Assembly: GCF_030369635.1 (NCBI RefSeq)
Contig: NZ_CP128474.1
Location: forward strand, 372,001-436,000
Direction of reading: 5' to 3'
DNA: 64,000 bases
Source: Microbacterium arborescens
GTDB lineage: Bacteria; Actinomycetota; Actinomycetes; Actinomycetales; Microbacteriaceae
In this document: positions 31,684-39,600 of the stretch, piece by piece
Layout: every line of letters starts with the position of its first letter
Position numbering within the stretch: position 1 is the first letter of the stretch
Made by a program: the position numbers and the translations under genes
Notes under the pieces: generated by a model
Database searches by the model: none
Told to the model about the DNA's origin: nothing
Seen by the model: the letters and a program-made list of their open reading frames with translations, nothing else

Positions 31684-33078
31684 ATGACGGATCTCGTGAC
31701 GCACGCCCACGACACCCGCGTCGTCGTGGTCGGCGGCGGTATCGCGGGAGCCGTGGCGGCTCTCGAATGCGCGCGACTCGGCCTGCGAGTGACGCTGATC
31801 GAGGCCGGCCCGCACCTGGGCGGCTCGCTCGACCGTGCGACGCTGGGCGACCTGACCGTGGATGCCGCGGCCGACGGCGTGCCGGCCTCGGCGCAGACCC
31901 TCGCGAAGCTCATCGACGAGGTCGGTTTGACCGACGAGCTCGAGACCGCTCGCGATGACGAGCTGTGGCTCGGTGCCGGTCCGCACGGACCCGCCCCTGC
32001 GCCGGCCGAGACGGTGCTCGGGATCCCGGCGAACCCCTGGGCGGAGGACGTCCGACGCCACATCGAGATGCGCGGCGCGTGGCGTGCCTATCTCGACCGC
32101 GTGCGGCCGCCGCTGACGGTGGGTCGGCGACGCAGCCTCGGCGAACTCGTGTCGTCGCGGATGGGCGAGCGCGTGCGCGACCGGCTGGTGGCGCCGTACG
32201 TGCTGGCCGTGCACGGCGTCGCCCCGGAGTTCATCGACGTCGACGTCGCCGCCCCGTCGCTGAACCCGGCGCTCACGCGAACCGGCTCGCTCAGCGGCGC
32301 GGTCGCACAGACCGTGCGTCCCGGCTCGCCGCAGCGGCGGGCTCCGCGCGGGGGACTGTTCCGGCTGGTCGATGCGCTCGAGGCCCGCTTGCGCGATTTC
32401 GACGTCGACATCCGTACGGACGCCGCCGTCAGCCAGATCCGACGCGATGGTGACACGTGGCTCGTGAGCGCGGACGACGCCGACGAGCAGGTGCCGGCCG
32501 ATCTCCTCGTCGTCGCGGCGGACGAAGACACCGCCCGTCGGCTGCTCGCCCCGCACGTCGAGCTTCCTGCGAGCGCCGAGCCCCGCCCGCGACCGCTCGA
32601 TGTCGTGCTGGTGCGCCTCGCGGGACTCGACGTACCCGAGCGCGGGTCGCTCGTGATCGGGCCGGGCCCCGAGCCGGTCACCGTGCGTCACATCTCGCGG
32701 ACGTGGCCGTGGATCGGCGAGGCGCTGGCCGAGGACGAGCACATCCTGCGGGTGACGCTGCCGCACACCGACGCGTCCGATGCGGATGCCGTAGAGACCG
32801 CGCGCGCCGCGGCGTCCGATCTGTGCGGCGCGGTCATCCCGCCGGGAGCCGTTCGCGCCTCGGCGCGCATCACGTACTCCCGCGCGGCCCCCGCGTCGCT
32901 CCTGGGACACGCCGAAGCAGTCGAGGGCATCCGCGCGCGGACGCGCACGCTTCCGGGGCTCGCGGTCGTCGGCGGGTGGCTCTCGGGAAACAGTCTCGAG
33001 CGAGTCGCCGCCGACGCCGTCGTCGAGGCGGATGCCGCGCGGCACGCGGTGCTGTGGCACGGGGTCGATCCGGCATGA
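31684..33078 (+). CDS. hemY: Coproporphyrinogen/protoporphyrinogen oxidase-like FAD protein
   Basis: A 464-residue flavoprotein of the HemY/CgoX class, which in Gram-positive bacteria oxidises coproporphyrinogen III in heme synthesis. The FAD-binding start reads VVVVGGGIAGAVAALECARLG followed by a Glu (about 12-42). The C-terminal FAD motif is GLAVVGGWLSGNSLERV (about 427-443). The middle substrate domain is typical. ATG 31684 follows a CAGGAT box at 7 nt and a nearby GGAGG. hemD lies 1.3 kb downstream, but hemA, hemB, hemC, hemE and hemQ are absent from the window. Other amine-oxidase-like roles cannot be excluded. Confidence 0.75.
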   Translation: MTDLVTHAHDTRVVVVGGGIAGAVAALECARLGLRVTLIEAGPHLGGSLDRATLGDLTVDAAADGVPASAQTLAKLIDEVGLTDELETARDDELWLGAGPHGPAPAPAETVLGIPANPWAEDVRRHIEMRGAWRAYLDRVRPPLTVGRRRSLGELVSSRMGERVRDRLVAPYVLAVHGVAPEFIDVDVAAPSLNPALTRTGSLSGAVAQTVRPGSPQRRAPRGGLFRLVDALEARLRDFDVDIRTDAAVSQIRRDGDTWLVSADDADEQVPADLLVVAADEDTARRLLAPHVELPASAEPRPRPLDVVLVRLAGLDVPERGSLVIGPGPEPVTVRHISRTWPWIGEALAEDEHILRVTLPHTDASDADAVETARAAASDLCGAVIPPGAVRASARITYSRAAPASLLGHAEAVEGIRARTRTLPGLAVVGGWLSGNSLERVAADAVVEADAARHAVLWHGVDPA

Positions 33079-33130
33079 TAGTCGGCTCCGCCGCGTTACG
33101 GGAGTGGATACCTGAGGCGGCATACGGCGA

Positions 33131-33136
33131 TAGCCT
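33131..33136 (+). promoter_or_regulatory. -10 box TAGCCT of the YtxH-like gene
   Basis: The box predicts a leader of about 30 nt that includes the Shine-Dalgarno GAGGAG before the ATG at 33173. Confidence 0.45.
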
Positions 33137-33172
33137 GAGACAACGCAGCAACGTCGAACGTGAGGAGACCCC

Positions 33173-33532
33173 ATGAGGGGCAAGATTGGCATCGCCGTCG
33201 GACTCGCCGCGGGCTACGTGCTCGGGGCACGCGCCGGGCGTCAGCGCTACGAGCAGATCAAAGAGAAGGCCCAGCAGATCTGGGAGCTCGACCCCGTGCA
33301 GAAGCAGGTGGGAAAGGTCACCGAGCTCGGCAAGTCTGCCGCCCTCGCGGTGCCCAGTGTCGTCTGGGACAGTGCGAAGAAGGTCGTCAAGGCCGCCGGC
33401 AAGAGCGGAACCCCCGGCGAGAAGCTCGACGCGGCCGTCGCGGAGGGCGAGAAGGCCGCCGGCGACGTGCGCAAGGCCGCCGAGCGCGATGCGCGCAAGG
33501 TCGCCGACGCGAGCGCCGTGGCGGACAGCTGA
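33173..33532 (+). CDS. YtxH-like small envelope protein
   Basis: A 119-residue protein beginning with a Gly/Ala-rich membrane-proximal segment, IGIAVGLAAGYVLGARAGRQRYEQI (about 4-28), the hallmark of YtxH-type general-stress envelope proteins. An amphipathic Lys/Glu/Ala helix follows to the end (AEGEKAAGDVRKAAERDARK). The stop codon is one base before the ATG of the holin-like gene, so the two are coupled. The role is unknown; YtxH proteins are stress-induced in other Gram-positives, which is family knowledge only. Confidence 0.75.
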   Translation: MRGKIGIAVGLAAGYVLGARAGRQRYEQIKEKAQQIWELDPVQKQVGKVTELGKSAALAVPSVVWDSAKKVVKAAGKSGTPGEKLDAAVAEGEKAAGDVRKAAERDARKVADASAVADS

Positions 33533-33533
33533 G

Positions 33534-33944
33534 ATGAGCACGCCCCGCGGATTCCGCGACCGCGCCGACGACAGCCTGTTCACCCTGATCGGTGAGATCC
33601 CCGAGCTCGTCCGCAACCTCGTCGTCGCCGAGATCGACTCGGCGAAGGCATGGGCCAAGAAGACGGGCAAGGACGCCGGCATCGGCGGCGTCTGGTTCAT
33701 CGTCGCCCTGTTCTTCCTGTTCTGGACGATTCCGGCGATCGGCGCCTTCGCGATCATCGGGCTGTCGTCGTGGCTGCCCGCGTGGGCCGCGTCGCTCATC
33801 GTGATCGGTATCCTCCTCGTGATCGCCGCCGTGTTCGCGGTGCTGGGCCTCCTTCGCTTCAAGAAGCTGAGCTCGCGCCAGAACCCCGCCCAGGCGATCT
33901 CCACCGACGCCAAGATCGTGAAGGAAGTGGCCGATGAGTTCTGA
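33534..33944 (+). CDS. Phage-holin-superfamily-6-like membrane protein
   Basis: A 136-residue protein with a soluble N-terminal helix (LFTLIGEIPELVRNLVVAEIDSAKAWAKK) and two membrane spans (about 53-75 and 83-107), followed by a basic tail. This layout fits the actinobacterial 'putative superfamily III holin' group (PF07332-like). These genes are chromosomal, and the neighbourhood has no phage genes. It overlaps the DUF3618 gene by 11 bp. The start ATG is at 33534 directly after the previous stop codon. Confidence 0.75.
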   Translation: MSTPRGFRDRADDSLFTLIGEIPELVRNLVVAEIDSAKAWAKKTGKDAGIGGVWFIVALFFLFWTIPAIGAFAIIGLSSWLPAWAASLIVIGILLVIAAVFAVLGLLRFKKLSSRQNPAQAISTDAKIVKEVADEF

Positions 33945-34200
33945 GCTCCCCGACACCGCCGTGCCGCTGGGCATCAACGACCCGGTCGAGAAGGCACGCG
34001 CCGAGCTGAAGGCCGCGCTCGCCGCGATCGAGCACAAGGCGAACCTCCCCAAGCGCGCCGTCATCGCGACCGATCGCGCCAGCCGAGAGGCCCGCGCCTA
34101 TGCCGAGCGCAACCCGGCGGGCGCCGCCGCAGCAGCGGTGGGCGTCGCGGTCGCGGTGGGCGCCGTCGTCTGGGGCGTCGCCCGACTCATTGCGCGCTGA
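33934..34200 (+). CDS. DUF3618-like membrane-anchored protein
   Basis: An 88-residue protein with a charged helical N-terminal region that ends in REARAYAERNPAG and a single C-terminal span (about 64-84) with a basic end. The order 'helix, short turn, span' is that of DUF3618 proteins, which often sit behind YtxH/holin-like genes in actinobacteria. Translation is coupled to the upstream gene by an 11-bp overlap. The function is unknown. Confidence 0.75.
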   Translation: MSSELPDTAVPLGINDPVEKARAELKAALAAIEHKANLPKRAVIATDRASREARAYAERNPAGAAAAAVGVAVAVGAVVWGVARLIAR

Positions 34201-34211
34201 TCGGGCGGCGT

Positions 34212-34241
34212 GATCCGTTCTCGGCCAACCGAGTCCGGATC
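34212..34241 (+). terminator. Hairpin after the envelope trio
   Basis: GATCCG..CTCGG/CCGAG..CGGATC forms a short stem (34212-34217 with 34236-34241, plus an inner stem). The remaining gap up to hemD holds only a weak TATGCT (34278-34283) as a promoter candidate. Confidence 0.4.
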
Positions 34242-34409
34242 GATACCTCCTGCCGCCGTCCCGCGTCCGTTGCGGAGTATGCTCGGAAACGAGGCAGCGG
34301 CGATGGAGCGAATGCTGCCGATGTTGCGCATCCGGGCCTGCACCGCCCGGACAAGGAACGTGCGTCGGCCGCTCTTCCGGGGGTGGTCGCGCCTCACGAG
34401 AGCCACCAT

Positions 34410-35210
34410 ATGCATGTCGAGCCCGGCCACGCAGAGCCGCAGAAGCCCCTTCGGGGGTGGCGCGTGCTCGTGCCGCGCGGGGGTCCCTGGGGTGACCAGG
34501 TAGCCGCTCTCCTCCGCTCGCACGGAGCCACGCCGGTCATCGCCCCGCTCATCAACTTCGCGCCCACGACGGACGTGGCCGACCTCGAAGGGGCACTCGC
34601 CGAACTCGCGGCCGGCGCCTTCGACTGGATCACGCTGACGAGCGCGACCACCGTCGACGTCCTGTACGCCTATCGCGCCGAGATCCCGGCGCAGACGCGC
34701 GTTGCGGCCGTCGGCGAGACCACGGCCGCTGCGCTGACAGCCGTGGGTTACCGCGTCGACCTGGTCCCCGATGAGGACGACTCGGCCGCGGGCCTGGCCG
34801 AGCAGATCCTCGCGATCGAGGCCGAGCCGACGCGTGTCCTCGCGCTGCGCAGTGAAGTCGCCAAGCCCGTGCTGACCCGCATGCTCGTCGAGGCAGGTCA
34901 CGACGTCCGCAGCGTCGTCGCCTACCGGACGGTGGGTGTGCCGGTGACCGACCGCATCGCCGCCGATGTCGCGAGTGGCCGCATCAACGCGGTGCTCGTG
35001 ACCAGCGGGTCGGTCGCCGAGCAGGTCAGCGAGCAGTTCCCCGAGCTCCCCGCATCGACTCTGATCGCGGCGATCGGTCCCCGGACGGCGCGCGACGCGC
35101 GCAAGCTCGGTCTCAGCGTCGATGTGGTCGCCGCCGAGACGACCATCTCTTCGCTCATCGACGCGATCTCCCGCCAGCCGGCACCGGCATCCGACGCCCC
35201 TGCCCCATGA
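34410..35210 (+). CDS. hemD: Uroporphyrinogen-III synthase
   Basis: A 266-residue HemD-fold protein closing hydroxymethylbilane to uroporphyrinogen III. The bilobed fold is visible as two halves: GWRVLVPRGGPWGDQVAALLRSHG... (about 15-45) and ...VLALRSEVAKPVLTRMLVEAGHDV (about 140-163), with WITLTSATTVDVLY and AVLVTSGSVAEQV as the paired helices. Catalytic residues are poorly conserved in the family, so recognition rests on this pattern. ATG 34410 is chosen; GTG 34383 is an in-frame alternative. It is a companion of hemY in heme synthesis, but the rest of the pathway is not here. Confidence 0.8.
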   Translation: MHVEPGHAEPQKPLRGWRVLVPRGGPWGDQVAALLRSHGATPVIAPLINFAPTTDVADLEGALAELAAGAFDWITLTSATTVDVLYAYRAEIPAQTRVAAVGETTAAALTAVGYRVDLVPDEDDSAAGLAEQILAIEAEPTRVLALRSEVAKPVLTRMLVEAGHDVRSVVAYRTVGVPVTDRIAADVASGRINAVLVTSGSVAEQVSEQFPELPASTLIAAIGPRTARDARKLGLSVDVVAAETTISSLIDAISRQPAPASDAPAP

Positions 35211-35279
35211 CGTGAGCGCGGCCGCGATCGTTGCCGGTCTGTGAGCATTCCCTGAGCGTCCGACTGGCAGACTGGACCC

Positions 35280-35699
35280 ATGGTGACCCTCCTGCTCGAC
35301 TCCGCGCAGCTCGAGATCGTGCTGTCCGCGACCGAGCGCGCAGCGGCATTCCGCCAGCGGAATGTCCTGGTGTCACGCGAGAACATCGCGCGGGTGCAGC
35401 TGACGGATGACGCGTGGTCGTGGCTGCGCGGCGTTCCCCGCCCGGGTCTGTTCGTGCCCGCGGTGATCGCAGCAGGTTCGTTCGAATCGGCGGGTGGCAC
35501 TGACTTCGTGCTCGTGCGGCGTCGCCGTCCGTCGGTCGTCGTCGATCTCGAGGGCGACGACGAGTTCCAGCGCCTGATCCTGACGACGCGGCACGGGGTC
35601 GCGCTCGTGCGGGCGCTGCGCCTCGACGTCGAGGACGAGCCCGCCGATGTCGCCGATCTGGTCGATCAGGCGACGTCGCGCCGCCACGACACCGCGTAG
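35280..35699 (+). CDS. 139-residue conserved-looking protein of unknown function
   Basis: An all-soluble alpha/beta protein with a core of strands, VLVSRENIARVQL, LFVPAVIAAGSF, TDFVLVRRRRPSVVVDL and FQRLILTTRHGVALV, suggesting a PH-like or small beta-barrel domain. No family recognised. A CAGACT hexamer (35268-35273) ends 7 nt before the ATG. The last 34 bp overlap the end of the convergent ABC permease gene. Confidence 0.6.
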   Translation: MVTLLLDSAQLEIVLSATERAAAFRQRNVLVSRENIARVQLTDDAWSWLRGVPRPGLFVPAVIAAGSFESAGGTDFVLVRRRRPSVVVDLEGDDEFQRLILTTRHGVALVRALRLDVEDEPADVADLVDQATSRRHDTA

Positions 35700-36487
35700 C
35701 CGATCACGGCGAACACGACGACGTAGGCCGCGAGCACGAGGCCGCCCGCCCACCAGTCCAGCGACTGGCTCGCACCGCCGCCCATCGCCGCGTAGATGCT
35801 GTCGCCCGCGAGCGCATCCGATGCGGCGCCCGGAAGGAAACGCACGACGTCGGCGAGCCCCTCGACCATGCTCGCGCCCACGCGGGCGATCGGCTCTACG
35901 AACTGGGTGAACGCGAGGATGCCGACGACGGCGGCGATCTGATTACGGATCAGGGTGCCGAGGGCGATGCCGAGGAGTACCCAGAGGACGAGGGCGAGCA
36001 GCATCCGCCCGAGGAAGGCCCACGTCTCGGGACGCGCGAGCTGCGGGTCGACGCCGAACAGCGCCAGCATCCCGCCCCCCGCCGCGACCGTCGAGCCGAC
36101 GGCTGCGACACCGAAGACAAGACCCATGACGACGCCCGCGAGCATCTTCGCCGACAACGCGATGCCGCGACGGGGTGTTGCGAGGAAGGTCGGCGTCAGC
36201 GTCTTGTGGCGGTACTCGCCGGTCACGAGCAGTGACCCCACGACGAGCGGGAACACGTATCCCATGGCGGTCGCGAGCCCGTAGATGAGGCTCGGGAGCC
36301 GGTCACCGAGACCCGTCGGCAGCGACGTGGTGCCGGGGAGCGAGCCGTTCTCACCCGCTGCGAAGACGGCGGCCATGCCGCCGGCCGTTCCGCCGATGTA
36401 CAGGACGAGGACGATGAGGAGCACCCACCAGACCGAGGTGGAGAACTGCTTGCTGAGTTCCGAGCGCGTCGCGTTCACGAGGTTCAT
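35666..36487 (-). CDS. ABC-2-type transporter permease
   Basis: A 273-residue permease with about six spans (first at about 20-42). YRHKTLTPTFLATPRR (about 92-107) is a cytoplasmic loop typical of the BcrB/ABC-2 exporters for peptide antibiotics. ATG at 36487 overlaps the stop codon of the ATPase gene (ATGA), so they form one transporter. The substrate cannot be predicted; related systems export bacitracin-like compounds or lipids. Confidence 0.82.
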   Translation of the reverse strand: MNLVNATRSELSKQFSTSVWWVLLIVLVLYIGGTAGGMAAVFAAGENGSLPGTTSLPTGLGDRLPSLIYGLATAMGYVFPLVVGSLLVTGEYRHKTLTPTFLATPRRGIALSAKMLAGVVMGLVFGVAAVGSTVAAGGGMLALFGVDPQLARPETWAFLGRMLLALVLWVLLGIALGTLIRNQIAAVVGILAFTQFVEPIARVGASMVEGLADVVRFLPGAASDALAGDSIYAAMGGGASQSLDWWAGGLVLAAYVVVFAVIGYAVSWRRDVA

Positions 36488-37416
36488 CGCTTCTCCTCGC
36501 CGTTCTCGGCAGACGGGTGGACGCGGGTGCCGCTGACGAGCTCGAGGAAGACCTCTTCGAAAGCCGGGCCCTTCCGCTGCAGCGCGGTGAGAGCGATGCC
36601 GGCGTCGGCGGCGATGCGTCCGACGGTCGGGGCGTCGGCGCCGCGCACGGCGAGGCCGGTGCGACGTTCATCGCTCTCGAAGCCCGCGGCCGCGATGGCA
36701 CGCCGTAGCGCTTCACGATCGTCGGCGTCGACGACGGTAGCGATCTCGTCCTGCGGCACGACGTTCTCGATCCCGCCCTGATAGACGAGGTGGCCGCGGG
36801 TGATGATCATGAGCGAATCGACCGACTGCTGCACCTCGGCGAGCAGGTGCGACGAGACCAGAACGGTGCGCCCCTCCGCAGCGAGGTCGCGGAGGAACCG
36901 GCGGATCCAGCGGATGCCTTCGGGGTCGAGGCCGTTCGTCGGCTCGTCGAGGACCAGGACGCCGGGGTCGCCGAGCAGCGCGTAGGCGAGCCCGAGGCGC
37001 TGCCGCATCCCGAGTGAGAACCCGCCGACCTTGCGCCCGGCGACATCGCCGAGCCCGACGATGCCGAGGGCGTCGTCGACACGAGAGGCAGCGATGCCCG
37101 CCGCATGGGCGTAGACCCGCAAGTGCGCCGCGGCCGACCTGCCGGGGTGGAAGCTCGATGACTCGAGGACGGCGCCGACCGTCTGAAGCGGATGCTTCAG
37201 GTCGCGGTAGCGCCGGCCGCCGATCGTGGCCGACCCCGACGTGGGGGCGATGAGCCCCAGAAGCATCCGCAGCGTCGTGGTCTTGCCCGCGCCGTTGGGG
37301 CCGAGGAAGCCGGTGACCGCCCCCGGCTCGACCCGTGCCGTCAGACCGTCGACGGCCGCGACGGGGCCGAAACGTTTGGCCACGTCGGTGAACTCCAGCA
37401 CCTGTCCGTCCGCCAT
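36484..37416 (-). CDS. ABC transporter ATP-binding protein (BcrA-like)
   Basis: A 310-residue nucleotide-binding subunit. Walker A is GPNGAGKT (about 38-45), the signature loop FSLGMRQRLGLAYAL is a BcrA-type variant of LSGGQ, Walker B is VLVLDEPTNGLDPEG, and SSHLLAEV holds the switch His. The C-terminal 85 residues are the DUF4162-like extension common in this family (DGRVAALxDA/LxxxTPTLEEVFL pattern seen as FEEVFLELV). ATG 37416 has GAGAGGG as Shine-Dalgarno. It is paired with the permease downstream. Confidence 0.9.
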   Translation of the reverse strand: MADGQVLEFTDVAKRFGPVAAVDGLTARVEPGAVTGFLGPNGAGKTTTLRMLLGLIAPTSGSATIGGRRYRDLKHPLQTVGAVLESSSFHPGRSAAAHLRVYAHAAGIAASRVDDALGIVGLGDVAGRKVGGFSLGMRQRLGLAYALLGDPGVLVLDEPTNGLDPEGIRWIRRFLRDLAAEGRTVLVSSHLLAEVQQSVDSLMIITRGHLVYQGGIENVVPQDEIATVVDADDREALRRAIAAAGFESDERRTGLAVRGADAPTVGRIAADAGIALTALQRKGPAFEEVFLELVSGTRVHPSAENGEEKR

Positions 37417-37489
37417 CGCGCCCCCTCTCGCCGGGTGGTTCGGGTCCCATCCTGCCCGACACGCCGCGTTCACCGCGAACTCCGGGCGG

Positions 37490-37495
37490 TAGCGT
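37490..37495 (+). promoter_or_regulatory. -10 box TAGCGT deciding the start at 37503
   Basis: The hexamer overlaps the alternative GTG at 37494, so transcription must begin downstream of that codon. It ends 8 nt before the GTG at 37503, which I therefore take as the start. Confidence 0.6.
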
Positions 37496-37502
37496 GGCGA
37501 GG

Positions 37503-38573
37503 GTGACCGACGCCGCTGCATCCGATTCGCGTGTCCGGGCCCGTGTCGATCGTGCGCTCGGACACCTCACGCTCGACCGGCCGCGAGCCATCAACGCACT
37601 GGACCTCGGCATGATCCGGAGTCTCGCCGCGGCGCTCGACGCATGGGAGCACGACCCCGGTGTCGACGCCGTTCTGCTCGACGGCGCGGGGGAGCGCGGG
37701 CTGTGCGCCGGGGGCGACGTCCGGGGCCTGTACGACCAGATCGTCGCCGGTGATGTGGCCGAGACCGCGCACTTCTTCCGGGCCGAGTACGCACTCAACG
37801 CACGCATCGCCGCGTACCCGAAGCCTGTCGTCGTGTTCGCCGACGGCGTCACGATGGGCGGCGGCATCGGGCTCGCCGGGCATGCGGCGGTGCGCGTGGT
37901 GACCGAACGATCGCGTCTCGCGATGCCCGAGGTCCGCATCGGCTTCACCCCCGACGTCGGGGGCAGCCTGCTGCTCGCGCGAGCGCCGGGGCACGTGGGG
38001 GAATACCTCGCGCTGACGGGCGAGTCGATGGATGCCGCCGACGCGATCTACGCCGGCTTCGCCGACCACCTCGTTCCGTCGGAGCGGCTCGACGACCTGC
38101 GCGACGCCCTCGTCAGCCGAGCCGATCCGCAGACGGCGACCGAGCTCGTCCTGCTGTTCGACGAGACCGCGGGGCCCGCCCGCCTGGAGGCCGCGCGGCC
38201 CTGGATCGACGCCGCCTTCGCCGCGGATTCGGTCGTCGAGATCATCGGGCGGCTGCGCGAGCGCGACGAGTCGGACGCCCGAGCTGCAGCCGATCTGCTC
38301 GACACCCTCCCCCCGACTGCGCTCGCCGTCACCCTCGCGGCCGTCCGTCAGGCCCGCGCCCGGAACGAGCTCCGAGCGGTGCTGGCCCAGGAGTACGCCC
38401 TGGTGCTGTGGTTCGCCCAGACGCAACCCGACCTCGTCGAGGGCATTCGCGCGCGACTCGTCGATAAGGACGGGTCGCCGTCATGGTCGCCGGCATCCCG
38501 CGACGATCTCGATCCCGAGATCGTGACGCAGGCATTCGCCTTCGAGCCCGTGCCCGCCCTATGGACTGACTGA
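37503..38573 (+). CDS. 3-hydroxyisobutyryl-CoA hydrolase-like crotonase
   Basis: A 356-residue member of the enoyl-CoA hydratase superfamily (ECH_2 length class). The oxyanion-hole segments are GERGLCAGGDVRGLYDQ (about 61-77) and VVVFADGVTMGGGIGLAG (about 109-126). RLAMPEVRIGFTPDVGGSLLLARAPG (about 136-161) holds the Glu and Asp expected of 3-hydroxyisobutyryl-CoA hydrolases in valine degradation. Length (340-360) separates it from ordinary 260-residue hydratases. No other valine-degradation gene is next to it. Confidence 0.85.
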   Translation: MTDAAASDSRVRARVDRALGHLTLDRPRAINALDLGMIRSLAAALDAWEHDPGVDAVLLDGAGERGLCAGGDVRGLYDQIVAGDVAETAHFFRAEYALNARIAAYPKPVVVFADGVTMGGGIGLAGHAAVRVVTERSRLAMPEVRIGFTPDVGGSLLLARAPGHVGEYLALTGESMDAADAIYAGFADHLVPSERLDDLRDALVSRADPQTATELVLLFDETAGPARLEAARPWIDAAFAADSVVEIIGRLRERDESDARAAADLLDTLPPTALAVTLAAVRQARARNELRAVLAQEYALVLWFAQTQPDLVEGIRARLVDKDGSPSWSPASRDDLDPEIVTQAFAFEPVPALWTD

Positions 38574-38613
38574 GTTCCGTCGGGCTCCCGGACTGCGCCC
38601 GGCCACGAGGTAA

Positions 38614-38619
38614 TAGTCT
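38614..38619 (+). promoter_or_regulatory. -10 box TAGTCT of the J-domain gene
   Basis: It predicts a start of transcription near 38626. That allows either the GTG at 38629 (near-leaderless) or the GTG at 38677 with its Shine-Dalgarno. Confidence 0.45.
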
Positions 38620-38676
38620 CGGGATGCTGTGCGTCCGCGCCGTCCCGGGGCCGCGACGCACGAGGGAGGGTTCTTC

Positions 38677-39600
38677 GTGTTCGACAGTCCGCTGTCCGCC
38701 TCGGCGTACGACGTGCTCGGGGTCGCGCCCGACGTCGACGACGAGGAACTGCGCCGCGCTTACCGCCTGCGGCTTCGGCAGACCCATCCCGACACCGGTG
38801 GCGACGCCGTCGCGTTCGTGCAGGTGCAGCGCGCCTGGGATCTCGTCGGAACGGCCACCGCCCGCGCCGCCTACGACCGGGGGCACGGTTTCACCGCCGC
38901 CCCGGACTTCTCACCCGGGGCCTCGACGTGGCGGCCGCCGCAGCGTCCCGCCGACACGCGCCCGCGGGCTCGTTCCTTCGGCCAACCCGGCGGCTGGCGC
39001 CGCGAGCGCTACCTGACCCTCATCCGCGAGTGGGTCGGACGCGGAGCGCCGCTCGACGACCCGTACGACCCTGCCCTCGTGCGCACCGCGCCGCACGAGA
39101 TCAGACGGCTGCTGGCCGATGCGCTCGCCGAGGAGGCGACCGCCCGCGTCGTCGCCGACCTCGGCATGGGCTACACGGTCTGGCACGACGTCGCCGCCGA
39201 TCCGCGCGACCCCGACGTGAAGCTCGACCACGTCGTGCTCGGGCCCTCGGGCCTTTACGCCGTGCTGTCGGAGGACTTCGGCGCGCCCGTGCGCACCCGC
39301 CGGGGCGAGTTGATCGGCGAGGGGGTCGACTCCCCGATCGCGACGCTCGTGCACCGGGCGCGTGCGCTCAGCCGCGCTGCCCGGGTGAAGTTCAGCGGCG
39401 TCATCGTGGTGCTCCCCGACGACGACGTCGTGCAGGCCATCGAGGAGCTCGGCCGCGTGCGCGGGCTCGCGGTCGCGGTTGTCGGCCGCTCCGCGCTCGC
39501 CACGGTGCTGCGCCGGGGGGTCGCCGGTGCGCGTGAGATCGGCGGCAACGAGCTCTTCGACGTGCGCACCCGGCTGCAGCAGACGGTGCGGTTCGTGTGA
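38677..39600 (+). CDS. J-domain protein fused to a NERD-like (nuclease-related) domain
   Basis: A 307-residue protein. Residues about 8-68 are a J domain (YDVLGVAPDVDDEELRRAYRLRLRQTHPDTGGD, HPD intact; then AWDLVGTATARAAYDRG) that would stimulate DnaK ATPase. A Pro/Arg-rich linker follows. Residues about 155-260 resemble a NERD domain (GYTVWHDV...DVKLDHVVLGPSGLYAVLSEDFG). In active PD-(D/E)xK nucleases the last part reads ExK; here it is SEDF without the Lys. GTG 38677 is chosen because GAGGGAGGG lies 6 nt before it; GTG 38629 is the alternative. The methyltransferase gene overlaps the stop codon. Confidence 0.72.
   Translation: MFDSPLSASAYDVLGVAPDVDDEELRRAYRLRLRQTHPDTGGDAVAFVQVQRAWDLVGTATARAAYDRGHGFTAAPDFSPGASTWRPPQRPADTRPRARSFGQPGGWRRERYLTLIREWVGRGAPLDDPYDPALVRTAPHEIRRLLADALAEEATARVVADLGMGYTVWHDVAADPRDPDVKLDHVVLGPSGLYAVLSEDFGAPVRTRRGELIGEGVDSPIATLVHRARALSRAARVKFSGVIVVLPDDDVVQAIEELGRVRGLAVAVVGRSALATVLRRGVAGAREIGGNELFDVRTRLQQTVRFV

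Noticed and set aside
33534..33944. A phage holin or prophage remnant.
   Set aside because: No lysin, capsid, integrase or att-like repeat is near, and the gene belongs to a coupled chromosomal trio.
37494..38573. The longer start (GTG 37494) of the hydroxyisobutyryl-CoA hydrolase-like gene.
   Set aside because: The -10 hexamer 37490-37495 overlaps that codon, so it would not be transcribed.
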